The notes below the pieces were generated by a model. It made no database searches. It saw nothing but the letters and a program-made list of their open reading frames with translations, and was not told the origin of the DNA. Of a DNA stretch of 64,000 nt, positions 50,975 to 60,069 are shown one piece after another. Origin of the DNA: Oscillatoriales cyanobacterium PMM_0080 (GTDB lineage Bacteria; Cyanobacteriota; Cyanobacteriia; Cyanobacteriales; Microcoleaceae). The stretch covers positions 18,024 through 82,023 of the forward strand of contig CASBQF010000272.1 in the NCBI GenBank assembly GCA_949127775.1. The letters are read 5' to 3'. The translations under genes were made by a program, and so were the position numbers. How positions within the stretch are numbered: position 1 is the first letter of the stretch; each line of letters begins with the position of its first letter.

Positions 50975-52580
50975 TTATTTCTCCTTTTAAGCTTTGTTTG
51001 ATGGCATTGTGGATATTGGTAGTAAGGTCTTTTACCTCATGATTTTCAGGATTTACGGAACTATCAAAAAGAATCGAAACTAGCACCCAAGTATGGTTTC
51101 TGTGGGTGATATCGCTGCTAATCCGGGACATGAAGTTATCTGTTGTTAGCTGCCGAGATTGCAGCCAGTATGTAGCAGACAGTTGATTGTCTTTGAGAGA
51201 CAGCCAGCGCGCGGTTACAGCAGGAGTGATCTGTTTTTTTTCGATGCGATTGACGGGGATGCCGCTGGCTACGAAACACAACTCCGGTGCGTGATAAGTC
51301 TGCCAAGATGTGCTAGCTACTGTAAGCATGGAACCACGCAAGTTGCCTGACACAAATTTCTTTTTTTCTGTTTGTGTGCCTGGGTAACTACCAAAGAATT
51401 GTTGTTCGCTGGCATTTAGGGGAATTGATTCGGATACGATTTGTTTGGGAAGTGTCAGGGGGGCGATCGCTAATTTTTGACTTTCTACATGATACAATTG
51501 AGAAATTAATGCCAAAATAGCTACCGTCGTAATTATTACTGGTTTTGCCAGGGGCTGATTTTTGAATATTTCTACATCCCGTTGAGAGTCAAATTTATTG
51601 TTTTTGGTTTCGGTGAATTTGGGAATTTTTTGTAGCATCAACCAGCTTAAAAAACAAGCGCCAACTAAACCGACGATTCCCAGGGGAACGTGCAGGATTT
51701 CTGCATAAGTTGGCTGTTTGAAAACTTCGACAACCAGCACTAGCATGGTAACTCGCAAAGCGTTAGCAGACACTAACATTAAGAAGTTGGTAGCGCATAC
51801 TGCCAGCCATTTTAAGCTCAATTTCCTGCCTTCTAACCAGGTAGCAGCCAGTAAAAATAGTGTCCCTACCAAGAGGGTTTTGATGCCGCTACAAGGCACA
51901 TCGACGTGGGCGATGCCGTTTTCCAAGATGATGATATCGTAGGAAGAAATAGCCCCAATGTGGAGCATTGAGAGCAATTGTTCTACTACTTGAGCCGTAA
52001 TCACTCGCGCTGGTAAACCCAATCCGCTATTAAACTGACTGTTGAAGGGTAGAATACAAGCCAGCAAGCCAGCAATGGGCAAGTTTTTTCGCCAAAAAAT
52101 CGGCTCTGCAAAGAAGCCCCACAGCCCGTAAGTCCCGAGGATAAATAGCAGTACGCTAACTTGTTTGATATCAATTATGTACTGAAGGACGATCGAGCAA
52201 ATGCCTGTGCCCAACATCAACAGGAGCGGATATCGCCTCAAAACGAAATTTGGCGAAAACGCGATCGTCTGAGAGAGCTTTGCTAACGGGCGATCCTCTT
52301 CGTTGGCGCAGCCCCCGTAGGGGCGGGCTGGGCTAACGGAGTTCAGAGTCGATCGCACTACTAATGCTACAATCAGAAAACCAATTACTATCTTGTACAG
52401 TGTCGGTATCTCAACAAACGAGGATAACAGCCACTTAACTGCTGAGATATTGGCCAAAAACCAAGCGAGCGACAGTAAAGAAGGAGCTAGCCAAATCAAA
52501 TTAATCGCCCTATGGGGAGTAACAGGATCTGAAATTCCAGAATCAGGAACATTTGTGCGCTGCATGATACCGCTTGACAT
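50964..52580 (-). CDS. Exosortase (XrtO-like)
   Basis: 'HVDVPCSGIKTLLVGTLFLLAATWLEGRK', 'ANALRVTMLVLVVEV' (catalytic Cys/Arg context); polytopic; overlaps the PEP-CTERM gene. Confidence 0.82.
   Translation of the reverse strand: MSSGIMQRTNVPDSGISDPVTPHRAINLIWLAPSLLSLAWFLANISAVKWLLSSFVEIPTLYKIVIGFLIVALVVRSTLNSVSPARPYGGCANEEDRPLAKLSQTIAFSPNFVLRRYPLLLMLGTGICSIVLQYIIDIKQVSVLLFILGTYGLWGFFAEPIFWRKNLPIAGLLACILPFNSQFNSGLGLPARVITAQVVEQLLSMLHIGAISSYDIIILENGIAHVDVPCSGIKTLLVGTLFLLAATWLEGRKLSLKWLAVCATNFLMLVSANALRVTMLVLVVEVFKQPTYAEILHVPLGIVGLVGACFLSWLMLQKIPKFTETKNNKFDSQRDVEIFKNQPLAKPVIITTVAILALISQLYHVESQKLAIAPLTLPKQIVSESIPLNASEQQFFGSYPGTQTEKKKFVSGNLRGSMLTVASTSWQTYHAPELCFVASGIPVNRIEKKQITPAVTARWLSLKDNQLSATYWLQSRQLTTDNFMSRISSDITHRNHTWVLVSILFDSSVNPENHEVKDLTTNIHNAIKQSLKGEINEN
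52295..52342. repeat. Palindromic repeat inside the exosortase ORF
   Basis: 'cctcttcgttggcgcagcccccgtaggggcgggctgggctaacggagt': imperfect arms GTTGGCGCAGCCC/GGGCTGGGCTAAC; encodes VSPARPYGGCANEED. Confidence 0.75.
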
Positions 52581-52702
52581 TCACGTTGGTGACATCTTAG
52601 CTCAGCAAAATTGTAATGCCTAGACCTGTAATTTAAGTTTTGTCAAGCTTCTATTTTCTTTACAGAAAAGCTAGCGTTATAATAATTTTAGCGGAGGTAA
52701 AA

Positions 52703-53170
52703 ATGAGCGAAAAAAGTCCAGGATACAAAATTCTTAGCGACAATCGACAAGCGCGCCATATGTATGAAATTATAGATACATATCAGGTGGGCATCGAATT
52801 GAAGGGAACAGAAGTCAAATCTATTCGGGAAGGAAAAGCCAATTTGCGGGACGGATATGCCTTGGTCAAGAGTGGTGAAATATGGCTGATTAACGTTCAT
52901 ATTTCGCCCTGGAGAAGTGCTAGCAACTATTTTAATCACGAGCCTCGCCGCACTCGTAAATTACTGATGCACAAGCAGGAAATTCGCAAATTAATCGGCA
53001 AGGTGGAAGAGAAAGGCTTGACTTTAGTGCCTTTGAAAATGTATTTGAAAGGCGGCTGGGTAAAACTTGATCTCGGTTTGGGGAAAGGTAAAAAACTGTA
53101 TGACAAGCGGGAAGATTTGAAAAAACGCGAAGACAACCGGGATATGCAACGAGCGATGAAGCAATTCTAG
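52703..53170 (+). CDS. smpB: SsrA-binding protein
   Basis: 'ILSDNRQARHMYEIIDTYQVGIELKGTEVKSIREGKANLRDGYALV'; start MSEKSPGYK at 52703. Confidence 0.97.
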   Translation: MSEKSPGYKILSDNRQARHMYEIIDTYQVGIELKGTEVKSIREGKANLRDGYALVKSGEIWLINVHISPWRSASNYFNHEPRRTRKLLMHKQEIRKLIGKVEEKGLTLVPLKMYLKGGWVKLDLGLGKGKKLYDKREDLKKREDNRDMQRAMKQF

Positions 53171-53210
53171 GCCTTGCCGATCGCCATTTATGAAAAAATA
53201 AATTAGATCC

Positions 53211-53341
53211 CAATACGGTTTACTTAAGACTGATTTCCCTGGCACACCCCTTAAAAGGGGGGGCGACAAGAAATCTCTCAAAGTCCCCCTTGCTTTCGGG
53301 GGATGCGAGGGGGATCTCCGGGGCATAAATAGTGTTAAGTG
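53211..53341. mobile_element. MITE-like element, truncated copy C
   Basis: Left end 'caatacggtttacttaag' and inverted core '...ggggatctccggggcataaatagtgttaagtg'; right terminal aaccgtattg missing. Confidence 0.65.
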
Positions 53342-53881
53342 CTCTTCGGCGCACCGACTCATCTTGTAACGTGCGCAATGTCTACCTAAAAAGTCAACCA
53401 GTACATATTTCAATAGGTATCAAAGTCGATCGGTGCGCAGTGCACACCCTACAAATTACTACAAATTACCAAATTTCAACAATTTTACGTACTAAAAACC
53501 AAGCTCTACAGAGATATTGACAGGGTTGGGATCTTGTAGCCCGCCCTAGATGTACAATTTAAATGTCCGACAGCTTAGAGCAACATACTGTCGATCGCCT
53601 GCGTGAACTAAGTATTATTACTTATTAAATCATCAGTAGTCCTGCCTTGTTCCCCTTCCCGCTTCCTTTTTCCTAAAAATATCCGGATTGCTCATCAAGC
53701 GTAATGAATGATTAAACTATGCTTAAATACATCTAGGTAATGGCGACAGTACCCAAGTATTAGGCTGTGGAGTTATAAACTCTTAGGAACTGACTTAAGC
53801 CTGAGTTATTTCTTAAGATAAATGTCATGAGGATGCTAATTCAACATCCACCACAAAATATCACAAACTCTCAAGTTAAAT

Positions 53882-54610
53882 ATGCTAAAAATTACACTAT
53901 TAGCTAACATTTTTAATGTTATGAAACAGCCTGACAAAAAAAATCAGTATACCAAGTGGGCGGGATTCCTACTAATGTTAACAGTAGGCTTTGGTGGCTG
54001 GCAAGTTGGATCGCCGAAACTGGCAAGATTTTTTAATAATAGAGGAGTGGAAAGCTACAAAGTAAATAAATTAGCCGATAGTAAACAAGCCTATGAGTTA
54101 GCGCTGTTGATAAATCCTAAAAGCCAACCAGCCATTTATAATCTGGGATGGCTTTGCGAAGAGGTGCAAGATTTAGAATGCGCCCGAGGAAAATACTTGC
54201 AAGCCGCCAGACTCGGTATGCCTTCTGCTTACAGTAATTTGGCTAGATTATACATAGTTGATAAAAAAAATTATGCTGCTGCTGTTCACTTGCTGTTGCA
54301 AGGCTTGAAATTAGCTAAGGACGACGATCAACCCAAATATTCTTTACTCAAAAATCTGGGATGGGCCCGGCTCAAACAGGGTCGATATTCAGAAGGATTG
54401 CAACATCTGGATGCAGCGATTAAGCTTGATAGTGAAGCACCAGCAACTTACTGCTTAAAAGCCCAAGTCTTAGAAGGGATGAAAAAGACGAAGGAAGCGC
54501 TACCGCAGTGGAAAAGTTGTCTAAAGTATGCGGATTCTCAAGACTTCGACGAGGATATATGGATAGGAATCGCACGTCAACGGTTAAAAGAGGAAAAAAC
54601 AAATAAATGA
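53882..54610 (+). CDS. TPR-repeat membrane-anchored protein
   Basis: TPR-like repeats 'SKQAYELALLINPKSQPAIYNLGWLCEEV', 'GLQHLDAAIKLDSEAPATYCLKAQVLEGM'. Confidence 0.8.
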   Translation: MLKITLLANIFNVMKQPDKKNQYTKWAGFLLMLTVGFGGWQVGSPKLARFFNNRGVESYKVNKLADSKQAYELALLINPKSQPAIYNLGWLCEEVQDLECARGKYLQAARLGMPSAYSNLARLYIVDKKNYAAAVHLLLQGLKLAKDDDQPKYSLLKNLGWARLKQGRYSEGLQHLDAAIKLDSEAPATYCLKAQVLEGMKKTKEALPQWKSCLKYADSQDFDEDIWIGIARQRLKEEKTNK

Positions 54611-54840
54611 AACGTACAGTTTTATTTTCATCGACCATACTGGCAATCATAACGGTAATGCAGCTCAGTCAAGCCTCAAAAGCAGTACCAACTCCTGTGA
54701 CTGTTAGACATACGGCTAATGAATCAGTAGAAACGCTGTTCAAATCGAGTCAGTCAAAATCGTGGCGCAAGTGCAGGGATCAAGATGGTGGAAGTTATCC
54801 GTGCCCCAGGTTCGTCATGCCTTCAGAGACCCCAGAATAA
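54607..54840 (+). CDS. Small secreted hypothetical protein
   Basis: 77-aa ORF, 4-bp overlap with the TPR gene, signal-peptide-like N-term. Confidence 0.5.
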   Translation: MKRTVLFSSTILAIITVMQLSQASKAVPTPVTVRHTANESVETLFKSSQSKSWRKCRDQDGGSYPCPRFVMPSETPE

Positions 54841-55089
54841 GAGTTATTTTCAAGAAATTTCGTAGAGTGCGTCATCAGCACTTCGACTACAACAGGTCAT
54901 GTAATATGTAGTAGTATTGTGTAGGTGCGCGCCGCGCACCTGATACTATAGCCTTTCTCAGAAAGATGAGGTACTATCCGGCATAGGGCATAGGGCATAG
55001 GGTATTGGGCATAGGGCATTGGGCATTGGGCACTGGGCATACCTCACCACGCTTGAGAACAGCTTATCAACCATCAAGTACCAGTATTT

Positions 55090-55233
55090 ATATCAAATCC
55101 GGTAGCATCTGGATTATTAATATTACCGAAATCAGAAGACGGCGAGTGCCTTTGTCCCTACCACGATTAATTGTAGGGACAAAGGCACTCGCCGTCTCCT
55201 CGCTGATCATTCCGATGCAACCGGATTTGATGT
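55090..55233. repeat. Palindromic repeat of the 'gagacggcagtgccgtctcc' family
   Basis: 'atatcaaatccggtagcatc...agacggcgagtgcctttgtccctac...gtagggacaaaggcactcgccgtctcc...gatgcaaccggatttgat'. Confidence 0.8.
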
Positions 55234-55235
55234 TA

Positions 55236-55380
55236 GGCGTTGCTGAGAAAGGAGTATGATTTGCCTCCGAAATTTAGAGTAGGGGCAATTCATGAATTGC
55301 CCGGGCAATTCATGAATTGCCCCTACTAAATTTCAGGTATTGCATTCGCTAGGTGAATCATACCTAAATTCAGCAACGCT
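55236..55380. mobile_element. MITE-like 'GGCGTTGCTGA' element, copy 3
   Basis: 'ggcgttgctgagaaaggagtatgatttgcctcc...gtgaatcatacctaaattcagcaacgct'; internal duplication of 'gggcaattcatgaattgccc'. Confidence 0.75.
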
Positions 55381-55427
55381 TGATATTACTGTGCTGGGCG
55401 GGGAGAACACCCCGCCAGCATTTCTAT

Positions 55428-56867
55428 CTACTTGTCCTCTGTCAAGACTAAATCTTGTGGCTGCTGCGAGTAGTTGTAAAAACTAGCAATAATCGCTACC
55501 ATTAACCACCAAAGCATATTAACTTCGGGCCGATACCAAACCGTATCGACGAAACCGTGAGTCATCATTCCGACTAAAGTTGCGATCGCCCCAATCAACC
55601 AAAACCCCTGATTCGATTTAAGGTTTGGGGATTCTTCCTGCAAATTAGAGCTGTTAAATTGTGCATCGCGCAATCTTTTTATCTGCAACAAACCTTGATT
55701 GATGGTAACAGTCATCAGCCAGAGGAAACACATTAAACCGATAAAACCGGTTTCCACCGCAATTTCTAGGAGCACAGAATAAGCGCTCAAAGCGGTGAAT
55801 CTTGGTTTCATATAAAGCGGATAAACTTTATTAAACGCAGTGTTTCCTGGCCCAATTCCGAGAATTGGCCGATCGCCAATCATCTTAATCACCGAAGTCC
55901 AAACATTGATCCGAAAATTGTTGCTGCTGTCACCGCGGCCGATAAACATACTCAAAACTCGATCGCGCAGCGGCTCCACCAAAGCCACTCCCAAAATTAA
56001 CGCCCCAGCCAAACCTCCCAAGCCTAACGGTAGTGCCCATTTCCGCCAAAACCGAGGCATCAAAGGGCTGTACCAGTACCAAAGCAGGACTAAAAATACT
56101 ACAAGCAGAGCCACAAAACCGATCCAAGCACCTCGGCTGTCGGTGTAGCGCAAACACGCTAAGTTCACCACCAACATCGTCAGTGCCAAAAGTTTTGTCC
56201 CCCATCCTTTCCACACAAAAAGTGCGGCGGCGCTCAATGCAATTGCTGGTAGCAAATAAGAACCGAGCAAGTTGGGATTGCCCAAAAAGCTGTAAACTCG
56301 CGTGACATCGGCTTGACTAGAAGTCGGATCGTTCCAAGTAGCTAATGGTGGCACTTTATCAATCCACTGTCGTACGCCATAAAAACTGACAATCAGAGCG
56401 ATGTTCAAATATATGGCAATTAACCACGATCGCCAGCGGGGATCTCGCAAGATCCTCGCCATCAGGGCAAAAAACATCAAAAATAGGGTTAGTTTGCTCC
56501 AACCTGTAAAAGCGGCGGCTTTTACCGGTGACATGGCGGTGGCGACGGTGGAAATGCCCCAGTAAAGAAATACCAGTAAGTGAATGGGTGTGAGGACGAT
56601 CGCGCGATCGTCGGAAATAGTCAGCAGCACCCAAAATGCAGCACCAGCGCCCATCAACACACCAATCAGGGCATTGTTGACAAATGGGCCCATACCGAAC
56701 GTCAAGGCCAGCAAACCAAAACCGAGGGGTTCTGCCCACTGCATCAGCCAGCTACCCTGCCGCCAACTACGCACATTGCCGATCGCCAAATTCAATAAAT
56801 AACTGCCATTTTGCCACTGTAAGAGCGGCAAATTTGTCAGAGTTAACTGTTGCCAAACTGAATTCAT
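55428..56867 (-). CDS. ictB: IctB-family O-antigen ligase-like membrane protein
   Basis: 'GRGDSSNNFRINVWTSVIKMIGDRPILGIGPGNTAFNKVYPLYM', cyanobacterial IctB-type. Confidence 0.85.
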   Translation of the reverse strand: MNSVWQQLTLTNLPLLQWQNGSYLLNLAIGNVRSWRQGSWLMQWAEPLGFGLLALTFGMGPFVNNALIGVLMGAGAAFWVLLTISDDRAIVLTPIHLLVFLYWGISTVATAMSPVKAAAFTGWSKLTLFLMFFALMARILRDPRWRSWLIAIYLNIALIVSFYGVRQWIDKVPPLATWNDPTSSQADVTRVYSFLGNPNLLGSYLLPAIALSAAALFVWKGWGTKLLALTMLVVNLACLRYTDSRGAWIGFVALLVVFLVLLWYWYSPLMPRFWRKWALPLGLGGLAGALILGVALVEPLRDRVLSMFIGRGDSSNNFRINVWTSVIKMIGDRPILGIGPGNTAFNKVYPLYMKPRFTALSAYSVLLEIAVETGFIGLMCFLWLMTVTINQGLLQIKRLRDAQFNSSNLQEESPNLKSNQGFWLIGAIATLVGMMTHGFVDTVWYRPEVNMLWWLMVAIIASFYNYSQQPQDLVLTEDK

Positions 56868-56875
56868 TTCTTTAA

Positions 56876-57082
56876 ATTGGTTATTGGTTATTAGTTATTG
56901 GTTATTGGTTATTCGTTATTCGTTATTGGTTATTCGTTATTGGTTATTCGTTATTCGTTATTAGCTGTAATAACAACAAATAACAAATAACTAATAACAA
57001 GTAACAAGTAACAAGTAACAAGTAACCAATGACCAATAACAACCATTAACTGTCAACTGTCAACTGTCAACTGTCAACTGCT
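56876..57082. repeat. Bipolar heptamer array region
   Basis: 'ggttattggttattagttattgg...' switching to 'aataacaaataactaataacaagtaacaagtaac...gtcaactgtcaactg'. Confidence 0.9.
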
Positions 57083-57084
57083 TT

Positions 57085-57975
57085 TTACCCTTCCAACAAC
57101 TCCGTAGCATTGGTGCAAGGAAGCCAGAGCACGTAGCGATATCCAGATTCCGGGGTTCCTTGAATCGAGAGTTGGCCACCTTGAATTTCCACCAACTGGC
57201 AGCAAAGCAGCAGCCCCAATCGTTCCCTGGCTCCGTAACCAGCTAACACTGGTGCGGTATCCGCAGCATTTTGGGCCACCAAAGCCGCCAACTCAGAAAA
57301 CACCAGCGTTAATCGCTTGGAACTCTGTGTCTTTGTCGAGAGTTGCGGTTGCACGCCGAGTTCGGAGGTTTGGGAGTTCGATCGCGAATCGACATCCGCT
57401 CCGACCTTCAACAAGTAGTCGGAGTAGAGTTTAGCATGGGGCAAACTTTCTCCCAACCAAGGATGAAAAACCCAAACTGCGATGTTGATACCGTCTTCTT
57501 TCCGAGAAACGTGGACTCGAATCACGCTTCCTGCTCCAGCAGATTGAATAATGCTAAAAATTAAGTGGTGGAGCATTTGTTGAACTTTATCCTTATCTGC
57601 CAACCAGATGCGCGGCCCGGGCCCCATTGATAAGTTAATTTCTTGCTCTCGTTTACTTGCCGCCTGTGACAAGACTGTCACTACTTGCTGACATAAACTT
57701 TCTATATCGATTGCGGTTCGCTTCAAGGTGAAAGCGGAATCATCTAGTTCTGCTAGTTCCAAAATTTCTTCAACTAGCGATCGTAAAGATCGGCTGCTGT
57801 CTTGGATCACCTCGATATATTCTTTTTGCTTAGTTGTTAATGGGCCGTAAATTTCTTGGTTTAACACGCTTGCCATGCCGAGGACAGAAGTGAGCGGGGT
57901 GAGCAATTCCTGCACTAAATAATTTAGCAGTTTTACCTTAATTGAGTTCGTAGACAAATCGATCGGTTTGTTCAT
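57085..57975 (-). CDS. Histidine-kinase-like protein with degenerate catalytic motifs
   Basis: HisKA-like 'LNYLVQELLTPLTSVLGMAS' and HATPase-like 'GLLLCCQLVEIQGGQLSIQGTPESGYRYVLWLP'. Confidence 0.8.
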   Translation of the reverse strand: MNKPIDLSTNSIKVKLLNYLVQELLTPLTSVLGMASVLNQEIYGPLTTKQKEYIEVIQDSSRSLRSLVEEILELAELDDSAFTLKRTAIDIESLCQQVVTVLSQAASKREQEINLSMGPGPRIWLADKDKVQQMLHHLIFSIIQSAGAGSVIRVHVSRKEDGINIAVWVFHPWLGESLPHAKLYSDYLLKVGADVDSRSNSQTSELGVQPQLSTKTQSSKRLTLVFSELAALVAQNAADTAPVLAGYGARERLGLLLCCQLVEIQGGQLSIQGTPESGYRYVLWLPCTNATELLEG

Positions 57976-58106
57976 TGGTTATTTTTACTGTTGACTGCTG
58001 ACTGCTGACGGTTGACTGTTGACTGTTGACGGTTGACTGTTGACTGTTGACTGTTGACTGTTAACCAATGACCAATGACCAATGACCAATGACCAATGAC
58101 TAATGA
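57976..58106. repeat. Bipolar heptamer array region
   Basis: '(gactgtt)n' switching to '(aatgacc)n'. Confidence 0.9.
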
Positions 58107-59543
58107 CTATTTAATCATTCCTTCTAAAGCTAATTGTAAGTCTTGAGTGAGTTCGGCAACTGCTGACCTACGGCTGGTTTGATATCCTTGCCAGCGATCG
58201 CCCACTGATATCGGTGCGCCCACGGTCATTTGTACTCGCTGTTTGCCCAAAGCAGGTCGATCGAAAGGATTTCCGCCTTTGATGCGAGTCAGTACGTCCC
58301 ACAGCAGTAAAGTTGTTTCTGCCAAACGTTCTGCTGTCAGTTTTTCTTGAACGTACCTACCAGTGACGGACACGAAACTTTCGACAAGTCTCATGTGCCA
58401 CATCCGCAGATTTGCTTCTTCGGCGATGCGATCGGCTAATCCTCTTTCTAGGGGACAAAGTGCTGCAATATCTTTGATATCTTCTCGATAAATATAGTCC
58501 CAACCTGCTTGTTCTAGACGGCGGCAGCGGTCGATCAAACTGCCTTTGGGCTTTAAGTGAAAATATTCTTCTGCTACTTGCAAAGCCACATCCAACAGTG
58601 CTTTCATTCGAGACATCATCACTTGATTTTCCGAATTTTTTGCCGTTTCTTCTGGTAACAATGATGTTAAAGGAGATGTTGTTGGAATTAAATTTTGATG
58701 ATAAAAACGGGTATAAAACTTTTCCATCACTTCTAGTAAATGGCTACCAAGTCGAATCAAACGCAGATATTGAATTTTTTGATTTTGGTTCTCTGGACTG
58801 AGGTTTTCAGCCTCTAACTTAGCGATATGGGTGGGTTCTAGGGCTGGCAGTCCGCAATCTATTTCTAATTGAGTTAAAAGTTTTTCTAGGGCTTCCCAAG
58901 GGGGATTGATATAGCGGTATTGAATGCCGATCGGCACAATTAACACTTTTTCAGCGCGATCGGCTTTCAGCAAGTCTTCAACACACCAGAATCCCATTTG
59001 AGCAATTCCCGGTTCGAGGGGGCTGACTATTTCATTATGACCGTTTGTGGCGCCTTCGGGGGCGGCGGCGATCGGGAATGGGCTGTTGGCAAACAAATCG
59101 CGTGCCGATCGCAATCCGGCGCGATCGATCTTCCCACGCACAATCGGAGTGCCGCCGAGGCGCGAATACAGCCAGCCGACAGCAGAACCAGCCCACAGGG
59201 GAATTCCCCGATCGTAAATAAAGTGGGAATGTACCGGGAATTTGAGGGGAATGCCTTTTTGCCGCGCCACTTGGGGAACCAGTTTCCAAACCAGTTGTCC
59301 CAAACAGTAGGGATCGTTGGAGTTAGGGTGACGGAATGCTAGCAAAAAACGAACTTTCTGATTTTGAAATTGGTGGAATAGTTCGGCGAGAGTTTCGACG
59401 TTTTCGGCTTGAATATCGCTGATATTGGTCTTAAATCTGAGCCACCAGGGGAGTATTTGCTGACAACCCTGCACGATTATCGGGTTATAGGCTGGGGGGA
59501 TGAATTCCAGTGGTGGCTGAACTTGATGTATTGAATTGGGCAT
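58107..59543 (-). CDS. Lysophospholipid (1-acyl-glycerol-3-phosphate) acyltransferase-like
   Basis: 'LLAFRHPNSNDPY' (HX4D), 'AAAPEGATNGHNE' (PEG). Confidence 0.8.
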   Translation of the reverse strand: MPNSIHQVQPPLEFIPPAYNPIIVQGCQQILPWWLRFKTNISDIQAENVETLAELFHQFQNQKVRFLLAFRHPNSNDPYCLGQLVWKLVPQVARQKGIPLKFPVHSHFIYDRGIPLWAGSAVGWLYSRLGGTPIVRGKIDRAGLRSARDLFANSPFPIAAAPEGATNGHNEIVSPLEPGIAQMGFWCVEDLLKADRAEKVLIVPIGIQYRYINPPWEALEKLLTQLEIDCGLPALEPTHIAKLEAENLSPENQNQKIQYLRLIRLGSHLLEVMEKFYTRFYHQNLIPTTSPLTSLLPEETAKNSENQVMMSRMKALLDVALQVAEEYFHLKPKGSLIDRCRRLEQAGWDYIYREDIKDIAALCPLERGLADRIAEEANLRMWHMRLVESFVSVTGRYVQEKLTAERLAETTLLLWDVLTRIKGGNPFDRPALGKQRVQMTVGAPISVGDRWQGYQTSRRSAVAELTQDLQLALEGMIK

Positions 59544-59682
59544 TTGACGATTTTAAATTTGAGATTTATCGGCTGCATTGGGCTGGGAAAGGAGACGGTA
59601 TTGCCGTGTCCCTACCGGAAAATAATTGATCGTACGATGGCTGGAACTCTTTGCCCGTGCTAGGAAAGGAGACGGCAATGCC

Positions 59683-59880
59683 CATAGGTGTCAACTTAAG
59701 GTCAGAGGTAGTACCAGTCTACTGTTTGACGATTAGGCCTTCGATCCCCCCTAACCCCCCTTAAGAAGGGGGGGACAAGAATCTTCTCAAAGTCCCCCTT
59801 CTTAAGGGGGATTTAGGGGGATCTGGCCTCGGATGAAAGCGAGATTTATCAACGGTTCCAGGCTGAAGTTGACACCAATG
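59683..59880. mobile_element. 198-bp MITE-like element, copy D
   Basis: Ends CATAGGTGTCAACTT / AAGTTGACACCAATG; flanked exactly by GGCAATGCC (59674-59682 and 59881-59889). Confidence 0.88.
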
Positions 59881-60069
59881 GGCAATGCCGTGTCCCTACC
59901 CCCAAAATAATATTGTAGGGACACGGCAATGCCGTCTCCTAATTTCTTCCTACTCTATCAGGACTTACGTCGAAGGACGAAAGAAAACAGATTTTGTGAT
60001 CCTATAGCCTCCGCTTCATCCGATAGAAATGTCTACTTTTTCACAGCCCCAAAATCCAAATTCAAAACC

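Noticed and set aside
54978-55040. 'ggcatagggcatagggcattggg' run considered as a regulatory array
   Set aside because: Simple tandem heptamer repeat; no flanking structure beyond that.
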